Source: Phoronis ovalis | Taxonomy: Eukaryota > Phoronida > Phoronidae | Reading direction: 5' to 3' | DNA length: 13,581 nt | Assembly: GCA_028565635.1 (NCBI GenBank) | Contig: JAOXYB010037429.1 | Span: 1-13,581, forward strand | Part shown: piece after piece, positions 1 through 9,801 of the stretch | Layout: every line of letters starts with the position of its first letter | Position numbering within the stretch: position 1 is the stretch's first letter | The notes under the pieces: model-generated | Seen by the model: only the letters and a program-made list of their open reading frames with translations | The model's database searches: none | What the model was told of the DNA's origin: nothing | Translations under genes and position numbers: made by a program

Positions 1-257
1 CAGGAATCAATTTACAACTATTTACATTATAAATCTAAAACCTAGACATTGGCATAGCATTAAACACATAGGCAGCATCTATCCATCAAAAACACGAAGA
101 CATACATCCATTTGTTTATGTCCAGGTTGTGATTCATGCTTATTAAAATTGTATTTTAGAAAATCTCCCAAACGAACGTAACTGCCTTATAAATAATATG
201 CTACTGCCTATTATTATATTTAGGTAAGTTTCTTTAATAGAAGAATTATTTTTCCAG
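1..257. other. upstream flank or 5' intron of PEPCK
   Basis: No coding sequence is recognisable here. A pyrimidine tract ending in AG at 256-257 could be the acceptor of a spliced 5' leader exon. A second AG at 222-223 is followed directly by GTAAGT, an acceptor joined to a donor with nothing between. Whether this stretch is promoter, leader or intron cannot be settled from the sequence. Confidence 0.4.
188..195 (+). promoter_or_regulatory. possible TATA box of the PEPCK gene
   Basis: The sequence TATAAATA lies 95 bases before the PEPCK start codon and matches the animal TATA consensus. If it is used, transcription would begin near position 218-226 and the leader would be about 70 bases long. 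The region is AT-rich, so a chance match is quite possible. A competing reading is that the first coding exon begins at a splice acceptor near 258 and the promoter lies outside the window. Confidence 0.25.
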
Positions 258-289
258 AGCTCTGTCAATTTACTGCTGTTAGCGTTGCC

Positions 290-484
290 ATGGCTCATCA
301 AATGGAAGTGTCCGAAGTAGAGGCAGAATTGGGTCATGAGACCCATAAAATGGATGATGCAGATTATGAGGGGAAATTTTATGAAGTTCATGAAATTGTT
401 GTACCTCATCTTGGACATATTCCTATTCTCAGAGGAGATTTTACACGTTTGCCTAAAAGAGTGAAGGGTTTCGTTGCTAAGAAT
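290..484 (+). CDS. PCK1: PEPCK coding exon 1 (residues 1-65)
   Basis: It begins at ATG 290 and ends with donor GTAAGT in phase 0. It encodes an acidic leader, about 33 residues longer than in vertebrate cytosolic PEPCK, then the segment leading into the fold. The frame stays open upstream of the ATG as far as the acceptor at 256-257. Confidence 0.88.
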
Positions 485-3400
485 GTAAGTATGTTACGTT
501 GACAGCAAAATAATTAGGATAAGCACAAGATATTATATATAACTTCTATAAATTTCAGCCTTTTATAATTATATACTTAATTGTATCCTAAATGTTGTTG
601 CATGAATTTCTTATGTACAATTATTGTGTTAAGCATGTTTTATGAAAATACTATGATCAAAAGAAAGTATTCTGCATCACAATGTCATGTTTAAGTTTTG
701 CACATATTTTGATGACGCTGTTTTCAAGGATTAGCGAAAATTGGGGTAAAATTGGAACATTTACTGCGCTGTTTGAAATGAACAACACTAGAGAGATGCT
801 ACTACATGTAGTTACTACAGCTACTCCAAGATGTATGAGATATTTCGTTCTTACGATTAAAATACTTCCAAAATGTAGTGTCTTGCAAACTGCAAAAATC
901 GCAGATTTCTTATTGTGTTACTAATTATTTTCTCTAGGACTATCACATCATCAAATTCAATGAAAAAGTGTTTATAGATACTTCGTTTTAACAAAAATAT
1001 TGATTTGCCAGTGCAATCCATTCTGGTGGTGGTAATATTCATATCAGAGTATAAATTACCAATCTAAATAAAAAAAATTGACTATTTGTAAAAAATCTTC
1101 ATGCTAGAAGTTTTTGGTTGTATGCGTGTTTGATTAGTCTCATTAATGGATGTGGTGCAGAGGTTATGTATTCGCCCTCATTCACCTGTTAAAAAGTTAT
1201 GGATGGACAATTGTTTTGCTCATTATACCTTATTGATAATGACATCTGCACAACCAAGTATCTCGAGACAAGAGAGTTGGTTGCAATGTGTATTGATCAT
1301 TATTTGATCTAATAAACATGCATGGATCATAACTAAACTATGTCAGTAGTTCTTTTTGTTTACGAGGATCTATGACTAATTAAAAAAGGTGTGTTCTGAA
1401 AAATCTGAAAAACATTTTGAAGAAGGATATGTTTTGTTTCCTTTTAAGTATCTGACATGGTTCATGTAGACAAACTGCCGGGTCACACTGAATGTATCAT
1501 AACAACTATGTATTTTAAAAAATATAATTTATTGAAATATTAGAAGTAATGTTGCTTTTATTAAATAATTAAATAAATTTAAACAAATAATTCATGTGAC
1601 AAAAAACATTTGGATAACATACACAGAATCAGGAAAAAATGTGGATGTCAGAAAATAAGTCCTTTTTGTATGCCTTAGGCATATTATTTTTCGGCCTTGA
1701 ATTAATTCATGATGAATGTATACAGAATGATATGTGTATCCTAATGATTACTCTTCTCTTGCCTGAATGATGTTGGCTTTATTTTAGGTTGAGTACATGA
1801 AGCCCCGTGCTCTCTACATATGTGATGGATCTGACCAGGAAGCGACTGAGATTATACATAAGCTAGAAGAAAGAGGAATGTTGACAAAACTGTCAAACCC
1901 TAAATATGAAAACTGGTAATATATAAGAATGATAATTTTGGTAATAATTCTCCACAGACTGTTTTAGGATGGACCTATTTCCCATTAACCTTCTGCACTT
2001 GTAACATCCATAATCCACACTTCTACTAATTTTTTGCTTCCATCATCCACTCAAGATTTTTGGAGAGCCGGGAGTTTGTTATATAAATAAATGAGAACTC
2101 GGGTGTTTTTTAACAATAAAATATATAGCTTCACAATCATACATTTGATACATACACTATGATGACTGGAAACAGGCAATTGATCCACTTACATACTTCT
2201 AGTAAAAAATTATATTTGTTATTGCAGCTATATATGCCGCACTGATCCTGCTGATGTTGCACGAGTGGAGGCTAAAACATGGATTTCTACTAAGGAAAAA
2301 TACTTGACTGTTCCCCATGTGAAAGAAGGAGTGAAAGGCGTGCTTGGCCAGTGGTTGAGGCCTGCAGACTTGGAGAAGGAATGTTCTAGCCGGTTTCCAG
2401 CCTGTATGGCTGGTAAGTCACAAAATAATCATATCATTATTTGTTTACTTAAAGTTGTCTTAATATGAAACAGGTGTACCTTCAAACGCCAGTGCTAGCT
2501 TATCAAGCCTGTAATTAATTAATACTTTAAAACGATATACAAAATCATTTCAACATCAATATGGCAAAATTAATGGCTGCCAGTAGTGGCAGCAACAATA
2601 TCTGGACATAAAATTTCAATTAATATGTTTTATCTCTAACTTGTTATTCCTATACATGAGACATGTTTGAGCTATAGTTTTATTACTTCATTTTCAGCTC
2701 TATTAATCAAAGACATTTAAGCTAAATGTTCATGGATACTAAATGTTCATGGATGACTAAATGTTCATGGATACTAAATGTTCATGGATACTAAATGTTC
2801 ATGGATACTAAATGTTCATGGATACTAAATGGTGTAACAGTTTGTTTCATTTCTTTTAGGTCGTACTATGTATGTGATCCCATTCAGCATGGGACCCATT
2901 GGATCTCCGCTAAGTAAGATTGGTATCCAGCTTACAGATTCCAACTATGTCTTGCTATGCATGAGAATCATGACTCGTGTCTCTCCCAAAGTGTGGGAAG
3001 CATTGGGTGAGGGAGAGTTTGTGAAGTGTCTGCACTCCATGGGATGCCCTCGTCCTGTTCAAAGTAAGTACAGTGTAACGATAACATTTTTTGTGCATTT
3101 TTCCAAGTATGTTTACTTTTAGAATAATAACAATGATTTTACAGTTACTAGGAAAATCAAAAGATTAAAGAAGTTTAGGATATATAGGATCCTTTCCGAC
3201 TAAATTTCGCCTCTAGGAGTGTGGAGGTTAAAGCAGCATAAAATAGTATAATTTTGTAAGCTGAATGCTACTGTTACATAATAACTTGTCTACAGTTGAG
3301 TATTTTTAGATAGTCAAAAATTCGGAGTAAATTAAGTTTTAAATGGAAGTAAGTCCATAAAACAATAAATTTCCAATAAAGAGAACTGATATTTTTATTT

Positions 3401-6400
3401 CATTGGATGCTAAAGGCTATTTTAGCCCTGAAATTTTTCTCAATCTCTATATAATTATTGTATAGTGGTAAAATTATGACAGTAATATTTATTTATAGAA
3501 ACTCCCATTTTATCCTGAGAAATGGTTATGTACCTGTGTTTTGATTGAATCTGAATAAAATAATTATGCTAATTTGTACATTCAATTTCTTTTAGGAAAA
3601 GTTGTTAACCATTGGCCTTGTAACCCGGGACAAATTTTAATTGCACATAGACCTGATCAGCGTGAGGTTCTGTCATTTGGTAGTGGATATGGGGGAAATT
3701 CTCTACTAGGCAAGAAATGTTTTGCACTGCGTATCGCAATGAGAATCGCTAAAGATGAAGGATGGATGGCTGAACACATGTTGGTAGGTTGTGATGTATT
3801 TTGGTATCTACTGAATCTTACTTGTCATATGTGCAGACATTTGCATGATAACGATTAACTTGTCTATCAAATGATATTCGGTTTACTTAATATGACTTCT
3901 AGCGCTGCAGCTTCGACTCCTATTGCTTATCGGGCAATATTCAATAGTTCCATCAGATTTTGCCTCTTCTGTGATACAGCATGCGAGACATATGTAATTT
4001 TGTCGGAATTTCTTAAGAATACCTAAACATCAAAGTGTATTGTGAAGAATTGTATTCAATTTTAGAAAAACTTGGTGCTTTGGACACAAAGTGGAAAAGT
4101 ATCAATTTTCATTAGACCCAGTTTAGATTGGAGTATTTCAAAAATATACATTAGATAGTAATTAATAAACTTTAGAGGAATCTGACTAAACAAAACTATG
4201 TCATAATAATATGCCTGCTCTGTTTTAGATTATGGGTCTGACAAATGAGAAAACAGGTGAAGAGAAGTATGTGGCTGCTGCTTTTCCCAGTGCATGTGGC
4301 AAAACAAACCTTGCAATGATTAAGCCAACAATACCTGGATGGAAAGTGCAATGTGTTGGTAAGCTAACATAGGATGTTTTGTTCTCACTACGGATTATAA
4401 GTCATGGGTTCTTACAGTTAAAGTTTACTGTTTTGGAACTTTTGAAAAAAATGTTTAGTTCAATAGTAAGATCTGGCTCTTACGTTTGAAGCCGGTCTTA
4501 ATTTGAGCCATTGTATTTTTATGGAAACAAGATCGTGTTATGTACGGTTTATGAAATAGATTATTCAAGAATTGTCTGTTCCTTTATAAATCAACCATCA
4601 TTTCTGTTAAATTAATAATCGTTTTATTCACTTTTGATGTCGCTCCTGATGCGCCCATTCAAATTCAATAATGATCAGTTTGCATTGTCTTCAGGTTCAT
4701 GCCTGTTTCAAATATACAATATGCACAATAACGTTTTTCAAATGAAATTACAAACTTGAACCTTCAGGTTTGTTTCTGTGGACAACAGGAGAATGTAAAA
4801 CAAACTACTGTATAGCCCTAACATACATTATTGCTGGTAATATATGTAGCAATGAAGTAGGTAATGGGTAAAATGTGACTTTGCAAAGTTAAGGGAAGGG
4901 AAGGGAAGGCACAGCGTGTTTGTGGCTAAATTAACTCATACAGATGCACCGCTTTATTTTATTTTTTTAGTATATCTATTTAGGCATCTTTAGGAAATGC
5001 ATTTTGGTTCAATTATTATATCCTGGTCTAACTTGCAAGACCAAGTCTTAATATGAACATACGAACATCTTCTTACTATCAGGGTATATATAAATGCCGT
5101 AATTTTCATCAACATCTAAATCTGCAGACTAAGTTTTCAAGCCGAAATTTACTCTGTGCTTTGTATTTCTGTATAGGTGATGACATTGCTTGGATGAGAT
5201 TTGGTAAGGATGGTGTGCTAAGAGGTATTAACCCTGAAGCTGGATTCTTTGGTGTAGCTCCTGGAACAAACTATCACACAAATCCAAATGCCATGATTAC
5301 TTGTGAAAAGAACACAATCTTCACCAATGTCGCTGGAACTGCTGATGGTGGTGTATTCTGGGAAGGCATGGAGGATGAGATGGAAAATAAAGTAAGTTTA
5401 TAAAAAATAATAATTTGTTAAGCATAGAAACGTTTGTTCAAAAGGGATCTGAAATTTTTAATATGGCTTTCAAGAACAAAGTTGGAAGACAATTATTGTT
5501 CTTGCATCGGTGCTTTTCACTCACCCTCGCAGATTTGAGTTTCAACAATCCTTTGTGCACTTGATGTTTAAAATAATTTATAATATTATATAGCAGGAGA
5601 AATAGCGCAGTTGAGAGAGCATTTTCTTTATCAACATTACGTTTTCACTTTTAATTCTTATTCTTCTTAATTTTTTTAAAATCCAAAATTGGAAGCCATC
5701 TACTTGGTGCCCCATGCGACACTGTATGCAATCTAGTTTAAATTGTTTATGATCTTACGATGTTATGGGATGTAATGTGTTGTGTATAATTATTATGTAT
5801 GAATATTACTGCTTGTAGCAGTACTGCTCACATATTTACAGTAACTTAATTTATTTGAAAGTGTAATGGGGGACAATCTGTTTTAAGAGAATGAAATATG
5901 AAAAATAAAGATTTAACTGACTTACTAATTAAAAGTATTTTGCATGTTAATTGAGAATGGCAGCTGAGTATGCACGTTGTTTAACATTGTTTTTTTTATA
6001 TTCAGTCATGCTATGAGCTACAACAGTACTATGAGTGATATCAGTGCATTCATTTCTTGTTATAGGATCAAGAAATTACAACTTGGCTGGGCGAGAAATG
6101 GAAGATTGGTATGCCAGGCAAGGCTGCTCAACCCAATTCTCGATTCTGTTGTCCTGCAAGACAGTGCCCAATTATTCATCCAAAATGGGAAGATCCTGAG
6201 GGCGTGCCAATTAGTGCTTTAATTTTTGGTGGACGTAGACCAACAGGTAAAAAAATTCAATGGGGGTTATCGACTGATATGTGGGTACTTTAACAATTCT
6301 GTCATGATTACAGTAATTGCAGCAGTACTATGGTGTCAATTTCATTCAGTTTTCATTGTTTATTGGATATACTGCATTTATGACTGTACAGTATATGCTT

Positions 6401-8125
6401 TAACTAAAGAATGTAATTATGTTCTCTATTTTTGACACTTTGTGATTTTGTTATCTGCTCTAGTATTAGAATTAAATTACCAGAGGTTTTTATTTCTTGC
6501 ACTTACATTGACAGGTTAGTGCACAAAAGGTAGAATTTTATAAATAAATATTAATTTACATAAAAGTTTGATATGTTTTGAAGAAAATTAGTATTGAAAA
6601 TATACTTTGGCCTTGTCAATTTTATAATTATAATAGTTCTGATACAACTGTTAATAGTTTATTTACTGTTTTTGATCTGTTTATTGCATAGGTGTACCTC
6701 TGGTGATAAAGGCTAAAACCTGGGAACATGGTGTAATGCTTGGTGCTGCATTGAAATCGGAGACCACAGCCGCTGCTGAGTTCAAAGGAAAGCAAGTTAT
6801 GCATGATCCTATGGCAATGAGACCATTCTTTGGATACAATGCTGGACAGTACTTTCAACACTGGTTGGACTTCAACAAGCCTGAAAACAAGGTAAACAAT
6901 GGAATATAGGATTCTGGGAATTAAGGCACCTCTGCTAACAGCTTGTCGGTGACTTATATAGGTCTAATTCTTCTGTATATTTTCATTTTGGGTCTTTTCT
7001 TGATGGTTTTTTAAAGAAACTTGTTTATTGTGATAAAATACTGAATGGATAAAATTGATATTATTGATAAATACTGAATAGAAAAGCTACATATATTGAA
7101 GTTTTATTTTCAGCTTCCTCAGATTTTCCATGTGAACTGGTTCAGGGTGGATGCCAAGGGTCAGTTCTTGTGGCCAGGATTTGGTGACAACATCCGTGTG
7201 TTAGAATGGATTATTAAATGTTGTAATGGTGAAAATGTCTTTGAGGACTCACCAGTTGGTTTTTTGCCAAAGAAAAGTGAGTTTTGTATTGTATTGATCA
7301 CTGCACTATAACTATTAAATACTTTTTCCACCAGATATGTTTGAAAGGAGTGGTTTTGTGACACTTGTGTTTGTTGCATACCTGTGTGTATCACAAAAAA
7401 ATGAATTTCAATGAATTAAAAAATAATCCAACAAAACAATATGTGATGTTTTGCAAAATTATGAGCCCAGGTTTCTTAATTGCTTGAATTAGCATGTCAT
7501 TTGGTCCAGCATTTATTATTAATAATAGTTCACAACTCATTGTAAATTCCATTTTAGACTCTATCAACATGGAGGGTTTGAATGTGAACTGGGACGAACT
7601 ATTTAGTTTGCCCAAAGATTATTGGCTGGAAGATGTAAAGGAAACAAGACAGTATTTGGCAGAACAGGTAAACAAGGACAGCAGCCTATTTTTTTAAAAG
7701 AGGATCATTGTTTGTGAATTTTTCTGTCCATCAATGGTGAATACAGTACCGTGGAAATGTGAATCGTGATTGTGATATTTACAAATTGTACGCGAATTAC
7801 TGACATTGTTCACGTAGTCTTGCTAAATGGTGATCTGCGAGGGATAAATCTTAAATTTTGTCACAAAAAAGCATTAAAAAAAGATAATGCTAGTAATATG
7901 TGTGATTGTCATGCAGTTGAGTAAACATTCATTTATAAAATTTTGATTTTTAACTAAATATGTACTGACAGAAACATAAGTCATAGTCATATCTTCCTAA
8001 AATTCTGTCTTACATTTTTTTGAAAATTGTCATTATTTTATGTTTTTTGGCAGGTTGGAAGCGATTTGCCAAAACCAGTTGCAGATGAACTTGATGCGCA
8101 AGAGGCACGTATTAAGAAGATGTAA
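290..8125 (+). CDS. PCK1: phosphoenolpyruvate carboxykinase (GTP), 12 exons, complete
   Basis: This enzyme turns oxaloacetate and GTP into phosphoenolpyruvate, GDP and CO2, the committed step of gluconeogenesis. In invertebrates it also runs in reverse during anaerobic metabolism. Exons: 290-484, 1788-1915, 2228-2412, 2860-3063, 3596-3783, 4229-4358, 5177-5391, 6066-6246, 6692-6891, 7114-7276, 7558-7667, 8054-8125. They join in frame to 656 residues; vertebrate forms have about 620-640. Seen in the protein: Y269, K278 and H298 (metal and substrate site), the P-loop signature FPSACGKTN at 319-327 with the reactive Cys323, D345-D346, R441, R472, the mobile lid near [12 protein letters not shown], and the guanine-clamp phenylalanines F552, F560 and F565. 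The N-terminus is acidic with no mitochondrial presequence, so a cytosolic enzyme is likely. The start ATG has a strong context (GCCATGG). An upstream in-frame exon cannot be excluded. The symbol is by family; one-to-one orthology is not shown. Confidence 0.96.
485..1787 (+). other. PEPCK intron 1
   Basis: The longest PEPCK intron, about 1.3 kb and AT-rich. Short open frames near 682-924 and 857-1042 have no recognisable protein pattern and no splice sites of their own. I see no mobile element or RNA gene. Confidence 0.85.
1788..1915 (+). CDS. PCK1: PEPCK coding exon 2 (residues 66-108)
   Basis: Acceptor TTTTAG, donor GTAATA, ending in phase 2. It encodes the conserved ICDGS motif and the E-E-R-G-M segment. 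The ORF is short, but the family motifs are unmistakable. Confidence 0.93.
1916..2227 (+). other. PEPCK intron 2
   Basis: A 312-base AT-rich intron with clear splice sites. Nothing else is recognisable. Confidence 0.85.
2228..2412 (+). CDS. PCK1: PEPCK coding exon 3 (residues 108-170)
   Basis: Acceptor ATTGCAG, donor GTAAGT, phase 2 to phase 1. It encodes [13 protein letters not shown], including the substrate-binding arginine R120 (R87 in vertebrate cytosolic PEPCK), and RFPACMAG. Confidence 0.95.
2724..2831 (+). repeat. 17-bp minisatellite in PEPCK intron 3
   Basis: Six tandem copies of aaatgttcatggatact run from 2724 to 2826. The second copy has one extra g, and a 5-base start of a seventh follows. 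The array ends 33 bases before coding exon 4. Each junction between units reads tactaaa, close to the branch-point consensus, so the array presents several candidate branch sites for the exon 4 acceptor. Confidence 0.95.
2860..3063 (+). CDS. PCK1: PEPCK coding exon 4 (residues 170-238)
   Basis: Acceptor TTCTTTTAG, donor GTAAGT, phase 1 to phase 1. It encodes [23 protein letters not shown] and GEFVKCLHS, all highly conserved in the GTP-dependent family. Confidence 0.96.
3064..3595 (+). other. PEPCK intron 4
   Basis: A 532-base AT-rich intron. I see no repeat, RNA gene or coding potential in it. Confidence 0.85.
3596..3783 (+). CDS. PCK1: PEPCK coding exon 5 (residues 238-300)
   Basis: Acceptor TTCTTTTAG, donor GTAGGT, phase 1 to phase 0. 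It encodes [20 protein letters not shown] and AEHML, so it carries three metal or substrate ligands (Y269, K278, H298). Confidence 0.96.
3784..4228 (+). other. PEPCK intron 5
   Basis: A 445-base intron. The frame of exon 5 runs on for about 70 bases past the donor before a stop, but the added residues do not match the family, so this is read-through into intron. Confidence 0.85.
4229..4358 (+). CDS. PCK1: PEPCK coding exon 6, P-loop exon (residues 301-344)
   Basis: Acceptor TGTTTTAG, donor GTAAGC, phase 0 to phase 1. It encodes the PEPCK-GTP signature FPSACGKTN, with the phosphate-binding Lys325 and the hyper-reactive Cys323. Confidence 0.96.
4359..5176 (+). other. PEPCK intron 6
   Basis: An 818-base intron. 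It contains a short purine run at 4891-4909 (listed separately) and is otherwise plain AT-rich sequence. The open frame that runs from 5053 into exon 7 is upstream read-through. Confidence 0.85.
4891..4909 (+). repeat. (AAGGG)n purine microsatellite
   Basis: Three full aaggg units plus a partial fourth. Three GGG runs and one GG run are fewer than a standard intramolecular G-quadruplex needs, so it is recorded only as a simple repeat. Confidence 0.8.
5177..5391 (+). CDS. PCK1: PEPCK coding exon 7 (residues 344-415)
   Basis: Acceptor CTGTATAG, donor GTAAGT, phase 1 to phase 0. It encodes GDDIAWM with the metal-binding aspartate, then GFFGVAPGT and NTIFTNV. Confidence 0.96.
5392..6065 (+). other. 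PEPCK intron 7
   Basis: A 674-base intron holding the SINE fragment at 5594-5743. The rest is AT-rich with no coding pattern. Confidence 0.85.
5594..5743 (+). mobile_element. degraded tRNA-derived SINE, copy 1 (intron 7)
   Basis: The stretch tagcgcagttgagagagc at 5603-5620 looks like the A-box half of a tRNA-derived SINE head. About 70 bases on, the segment 5689-5739 closely matches 12421-12470 (ttggaagccat, acttggtg, gacact, tctagttt in the same order). The B box is not recognisable in this copy. The borders are estimates and no target-site duplication was found. Confidence 0.6.
6066..6246 (+). CDS. PCK1: PEPCK coding exon 8 (residues 416-476)
   Basis: Acceptor TTGTTATAG, donor GTAAAA, phase 0 to phase 1. 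It encodes PNSRFC (R441), CPII and IFGGRRP (R472), the arginines that hold substrate and nucleotide phosphates. Confidence 0.95.
6247..6691 (+). other. PEPCK intron 8
   Basis: A 445-base AT-rich intron. The open frames here and on the opposite strand of exon 9 are shadows. Nothing else is seen. Confidence 0.85.
6692..6891 (+). CDS. PCK1: PEPCK coding exon 9, lid-loop exon (residues 476-542)
   Basis: Acceptor TTGCATAG, donor GTAAAC, phase 1 to phase 0. It encodes the mobile omega-loop lid ([12 protein letters not shown]) and [13 protein letters not shown]. Confidence 0.95.
7114..7276 (+). CDS. PCK1: PEPCK coding exon 10, guanine-clamp exon (residues 543-597)
   Basis: Acceptor TATTTTCAG, donor GTGAGT, phase 0 to phase 1. 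It encodes FHVNWFR and FLWPGFGDN with the three phenylalanines that stack on the guanine base, then RVLEW. Confidence 0.95.
7558..7667 (+). CDS. PCK1: PEPCK coding exon 11 (residues 597-633)
   Basis: Acceptor CATTTTAG, donor GTAAAC, phase 1 to phase 0. It encodes the C-terminal helical region around [10 protein letters not shown] and QYLAEQ. Confidence 0.93.
7668..8053 (+). other. PEPCK intron 11
   Basis: A 386-base AT-rich intron with a T-rich tract before the exon 12 acceptor. No other feature is recognisable. Confidence 0.85.
8054..8125 (+). CDS. PCK1: PEPCK coding exon 12 (residues 634-656 and stop)
   Basis: Acceptor TTTTTTGGCAG in phase 0, ending at TAA 8123-8125. The final residues form a charged helix ending in RIKKM, a normal C-terminus for the family. 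Confidence 0.93.
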   Translation, partial: VGSDLPKPVADELDAQEARIKKM

Positions 8126-8339
8126 GGTTGAAGAACAGTGGACAATACTTGCAGTTTTCTGTATTTCTAGCCTGTATAGTTGAAAAAGCTGCTAGGAAAT
8201 GTGTTGTTGCCCGGCATATAATGGTTCATTTGCATTTCGTTTCAGAAGCAAGATATACTTGTGAAAACTAGATTCTTCATTTTTGACATAAAACTTAGCA
8301 TTTAATACACTGTTTGTCTTTGATAGATATTAATGTTAA

Positions 8340-8345
8340 AATAAA
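8340..8345 (+). terminator. PEPCK poly(A) signal, proximal candidate
   Basis: AATAAA lies 215 bases after the PEPCK stop codon. It is the first canonical signal I found, and would give a short 3' UTR. Confidence 0.45.
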
Positions 8346-8690
8346 ATCTTGTATTTAAAAGTAAAATTTTCCCGGTAATTTTGCAGAATTAAGTGTTGTC
8401 ATATTTTTAATGTAATGTAGTTGGTAAAATACTCTTGAGCATTATGATATTGTTGAGGAAATCTTTTCTTGGTATATATGCCGACATCAGTGTAATAATC
8501 AGTGAGCCTGAAACAGTTAAGTCGTGCTTCACGGTGATAAAAGTTCAGTTGAAACAATGCATATATAGTTTTTGACTGTGATTTCCTACATTTAAATTAT
8601 GTTGGCTTGTTATTAAACATTAAACAAGCGTATGTTGCTTTAATGCTTAAATGTTCTAATTAGGATGATGGGCCTAAAATTCATTTTCTA

Positions 8691-8711
8691 AATGATCATT
8701 CAGTGATCATT
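8691..8711. repeat. inverted repeat in the PEPCK 3' flank
   Basis: Arms aatgatca and tgatcatt are exact complements around a 5-base loop, 46 bases before the distal poly(A) signal. If the 3' UTR reaches this far, the RNA could form a short hairpin. The role is unknown. Confidence 0.6.
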
Positions 8712-8756
8712 AGTTAAAAGTAAATGATGTTTAGTGTACTGACATGCTTTAGATGA

Positions 8757-8766
8757 AATAAATAAA
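8757..8766 (+). terminator. PEPCK poly(A) signal, distal candidate
   Basis: Two overlapping AATAAA hexamers (8757-8762 and 8761-8766) are followed by the T-rich stretch tgttttccttc, a plausible downstream element. Use of this site would give a 3' UTR of about 650 bases. Both this and the proximal signal may be used. Confidence 0.5.
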
Positions 8767-8768
8767 AA

Positions 8769-8818
8769 TGTTTTCCTTCACTGAAGTCTTATCAAGCTTT
8801 ATTGTGGTAGAATTCAAT
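8769..8818. repeat. direct repeat copy a (about 50 bp)
   Basis: It shares the order tgttttc, aagtct, agctttatt, ggt, ag, gaat/caat with 9417-9468, with scattered differences and small gaps. On the minus strand both copies read AATAAAGCTT, a poly(A)-like hexamer facing the oxidase gene. The repeat family is not recognised. Confidence 0.45.
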
Positions 8819-8861
8819 CAAGCAACATGAATATAATGAATACAGTTTAAAATTAAATGAA

Positions 8862-8880
8862 ACTTTTTAACTTAAAAAGT
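8862..8880. repeat. 19-bp perfect palindrome
   Basis: actttttaa and ttaaaaagt flank a single c. It lies just beyond the distal PEPCK poly(A) signal. It is AT-rich and of unknown significance. Confidence 0.6.
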
Positions 8881-9062
8881 AACATCAGATTAAAATGCAG
8901 CTTTCCTGGCACAAGCGATATTTGCAGAAACAAGATTTGTTTTACGGCTGTTTTTGTAATAATATTTTTCCAAGTTTACAAATAAGTCAATTATTACCGA
9001 CTGCAACTGCATTTACTTTACGCTTTAGAAAATCAAAAAAATTGGTTTGCTATCAACAGGTT

Positions 9063-9152
9063 GCTACAAAATTTGGATTGTTTCTAAAAGTATATACTTT
9101 TCAAAATTTTGGATTGCTTCCATGTTATTTTTCAAAATTTTAGATTGCTACT
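9063..9152 (+). repeat. degenerate triplication of an AT-rich unit
   Basis: Three spaced copies of a unit like caaaattttggattgcttc, near 9066, 9101 and 9132, with differing spacers. They cause the repetitive look of the open frame here. Confidence 0.5.
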
Positions 9153-9416
9153 GCTAACAGTCTTCTCATGAATTGCTATTCCAATCTCAACCTCTAATCC
9201 AGTATGAAAAAATCTATCCTATAGTGTCCATGGATTTATTCAGACTGACCCAATATAATCTTACACAGTGATGCAAAACTAGTAACATTCAATAGAACTA
9301 TGACAAGTCTTTGAAAATATAAAATAAGTGTTAATATTTAGCATGTTTTCCAGTTGATATGAAGTATAATATAGAATATTAATATATCTACTGAATAATA
9401 TGCTTTTATTTAATTT

Positions 9417-9468
9417 TGTTTTCTATTTTTTAAAGTCTGATAAAGCTTTATTTATGGTGTAGTTGAAT
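9417..9468. repeat. direct repeat copy b (about 50 bp)
   Basis: The partner of 8769-8818, lying between that copy and the oxidase 3' end. The match is imperfect and AT-rich, so it is moderate evidence only. Confidence 0.45.
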
Positions 9469-9795
9469 GGTAGTTTCCATGTTTATGAAAACGGGAAATA
9501 TGGGGCAAATCAACTGGTGCAGCAGCCATGAGAAGACTATACTGAGAGCTAAATTTTTGGATTTTGTCCGACAGCACATATACCCAAAAAAAAACAGAAA
9601 TCAGATCTTTTGACTATATTCAGTAAAAGATTTGGAGAAAAGTAAATGTAAGGCATTTTTAGTCTTGCATATTGATAATCAGTAGCTTTGCACAACTACG
9701 GTGATTTTAAGCCAAAAAACAGCTTTTAAAGCTAATTATAATTAATTTCTTCTAGTTAGCCTTGACCAAAATCAAGGACTAAAATCAAGTAATAC

Positions 9796-9801
9796 TTTAT
9801 T
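9796..9801 (-). terminator. poly(A) signal of the oxidase gene
   Basis: AATAAA on the minus strand, 95 bases beyond the oxidase stop codon. A second minus-strand AATAAA lies at 9447-9452. Confidence 0.45.

Noticed and set aside
143-418. 91-codon minus-strand open frame across PEPCK exon 1
   Set aside because: It is the antisense shadow of a strongly supported exon and resembles no known protein.
682-924. Extra PEPCK exon or small gene in intron 1
   Set aside because: No family motif, no fitting splice sites, and exons 1 and 2 already join in phase.
4891-4909. G-quadruplex
   Set aside because: Only three GGG runs and a final GG, below the usual four-run requirement.
8895-9143. 82-codon open frame in the intergenic region
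   Set aside because: AT-rich low-complexity coding with internal repeats from the local triplication, no recognisable domain and no promoter or poly(A) context.
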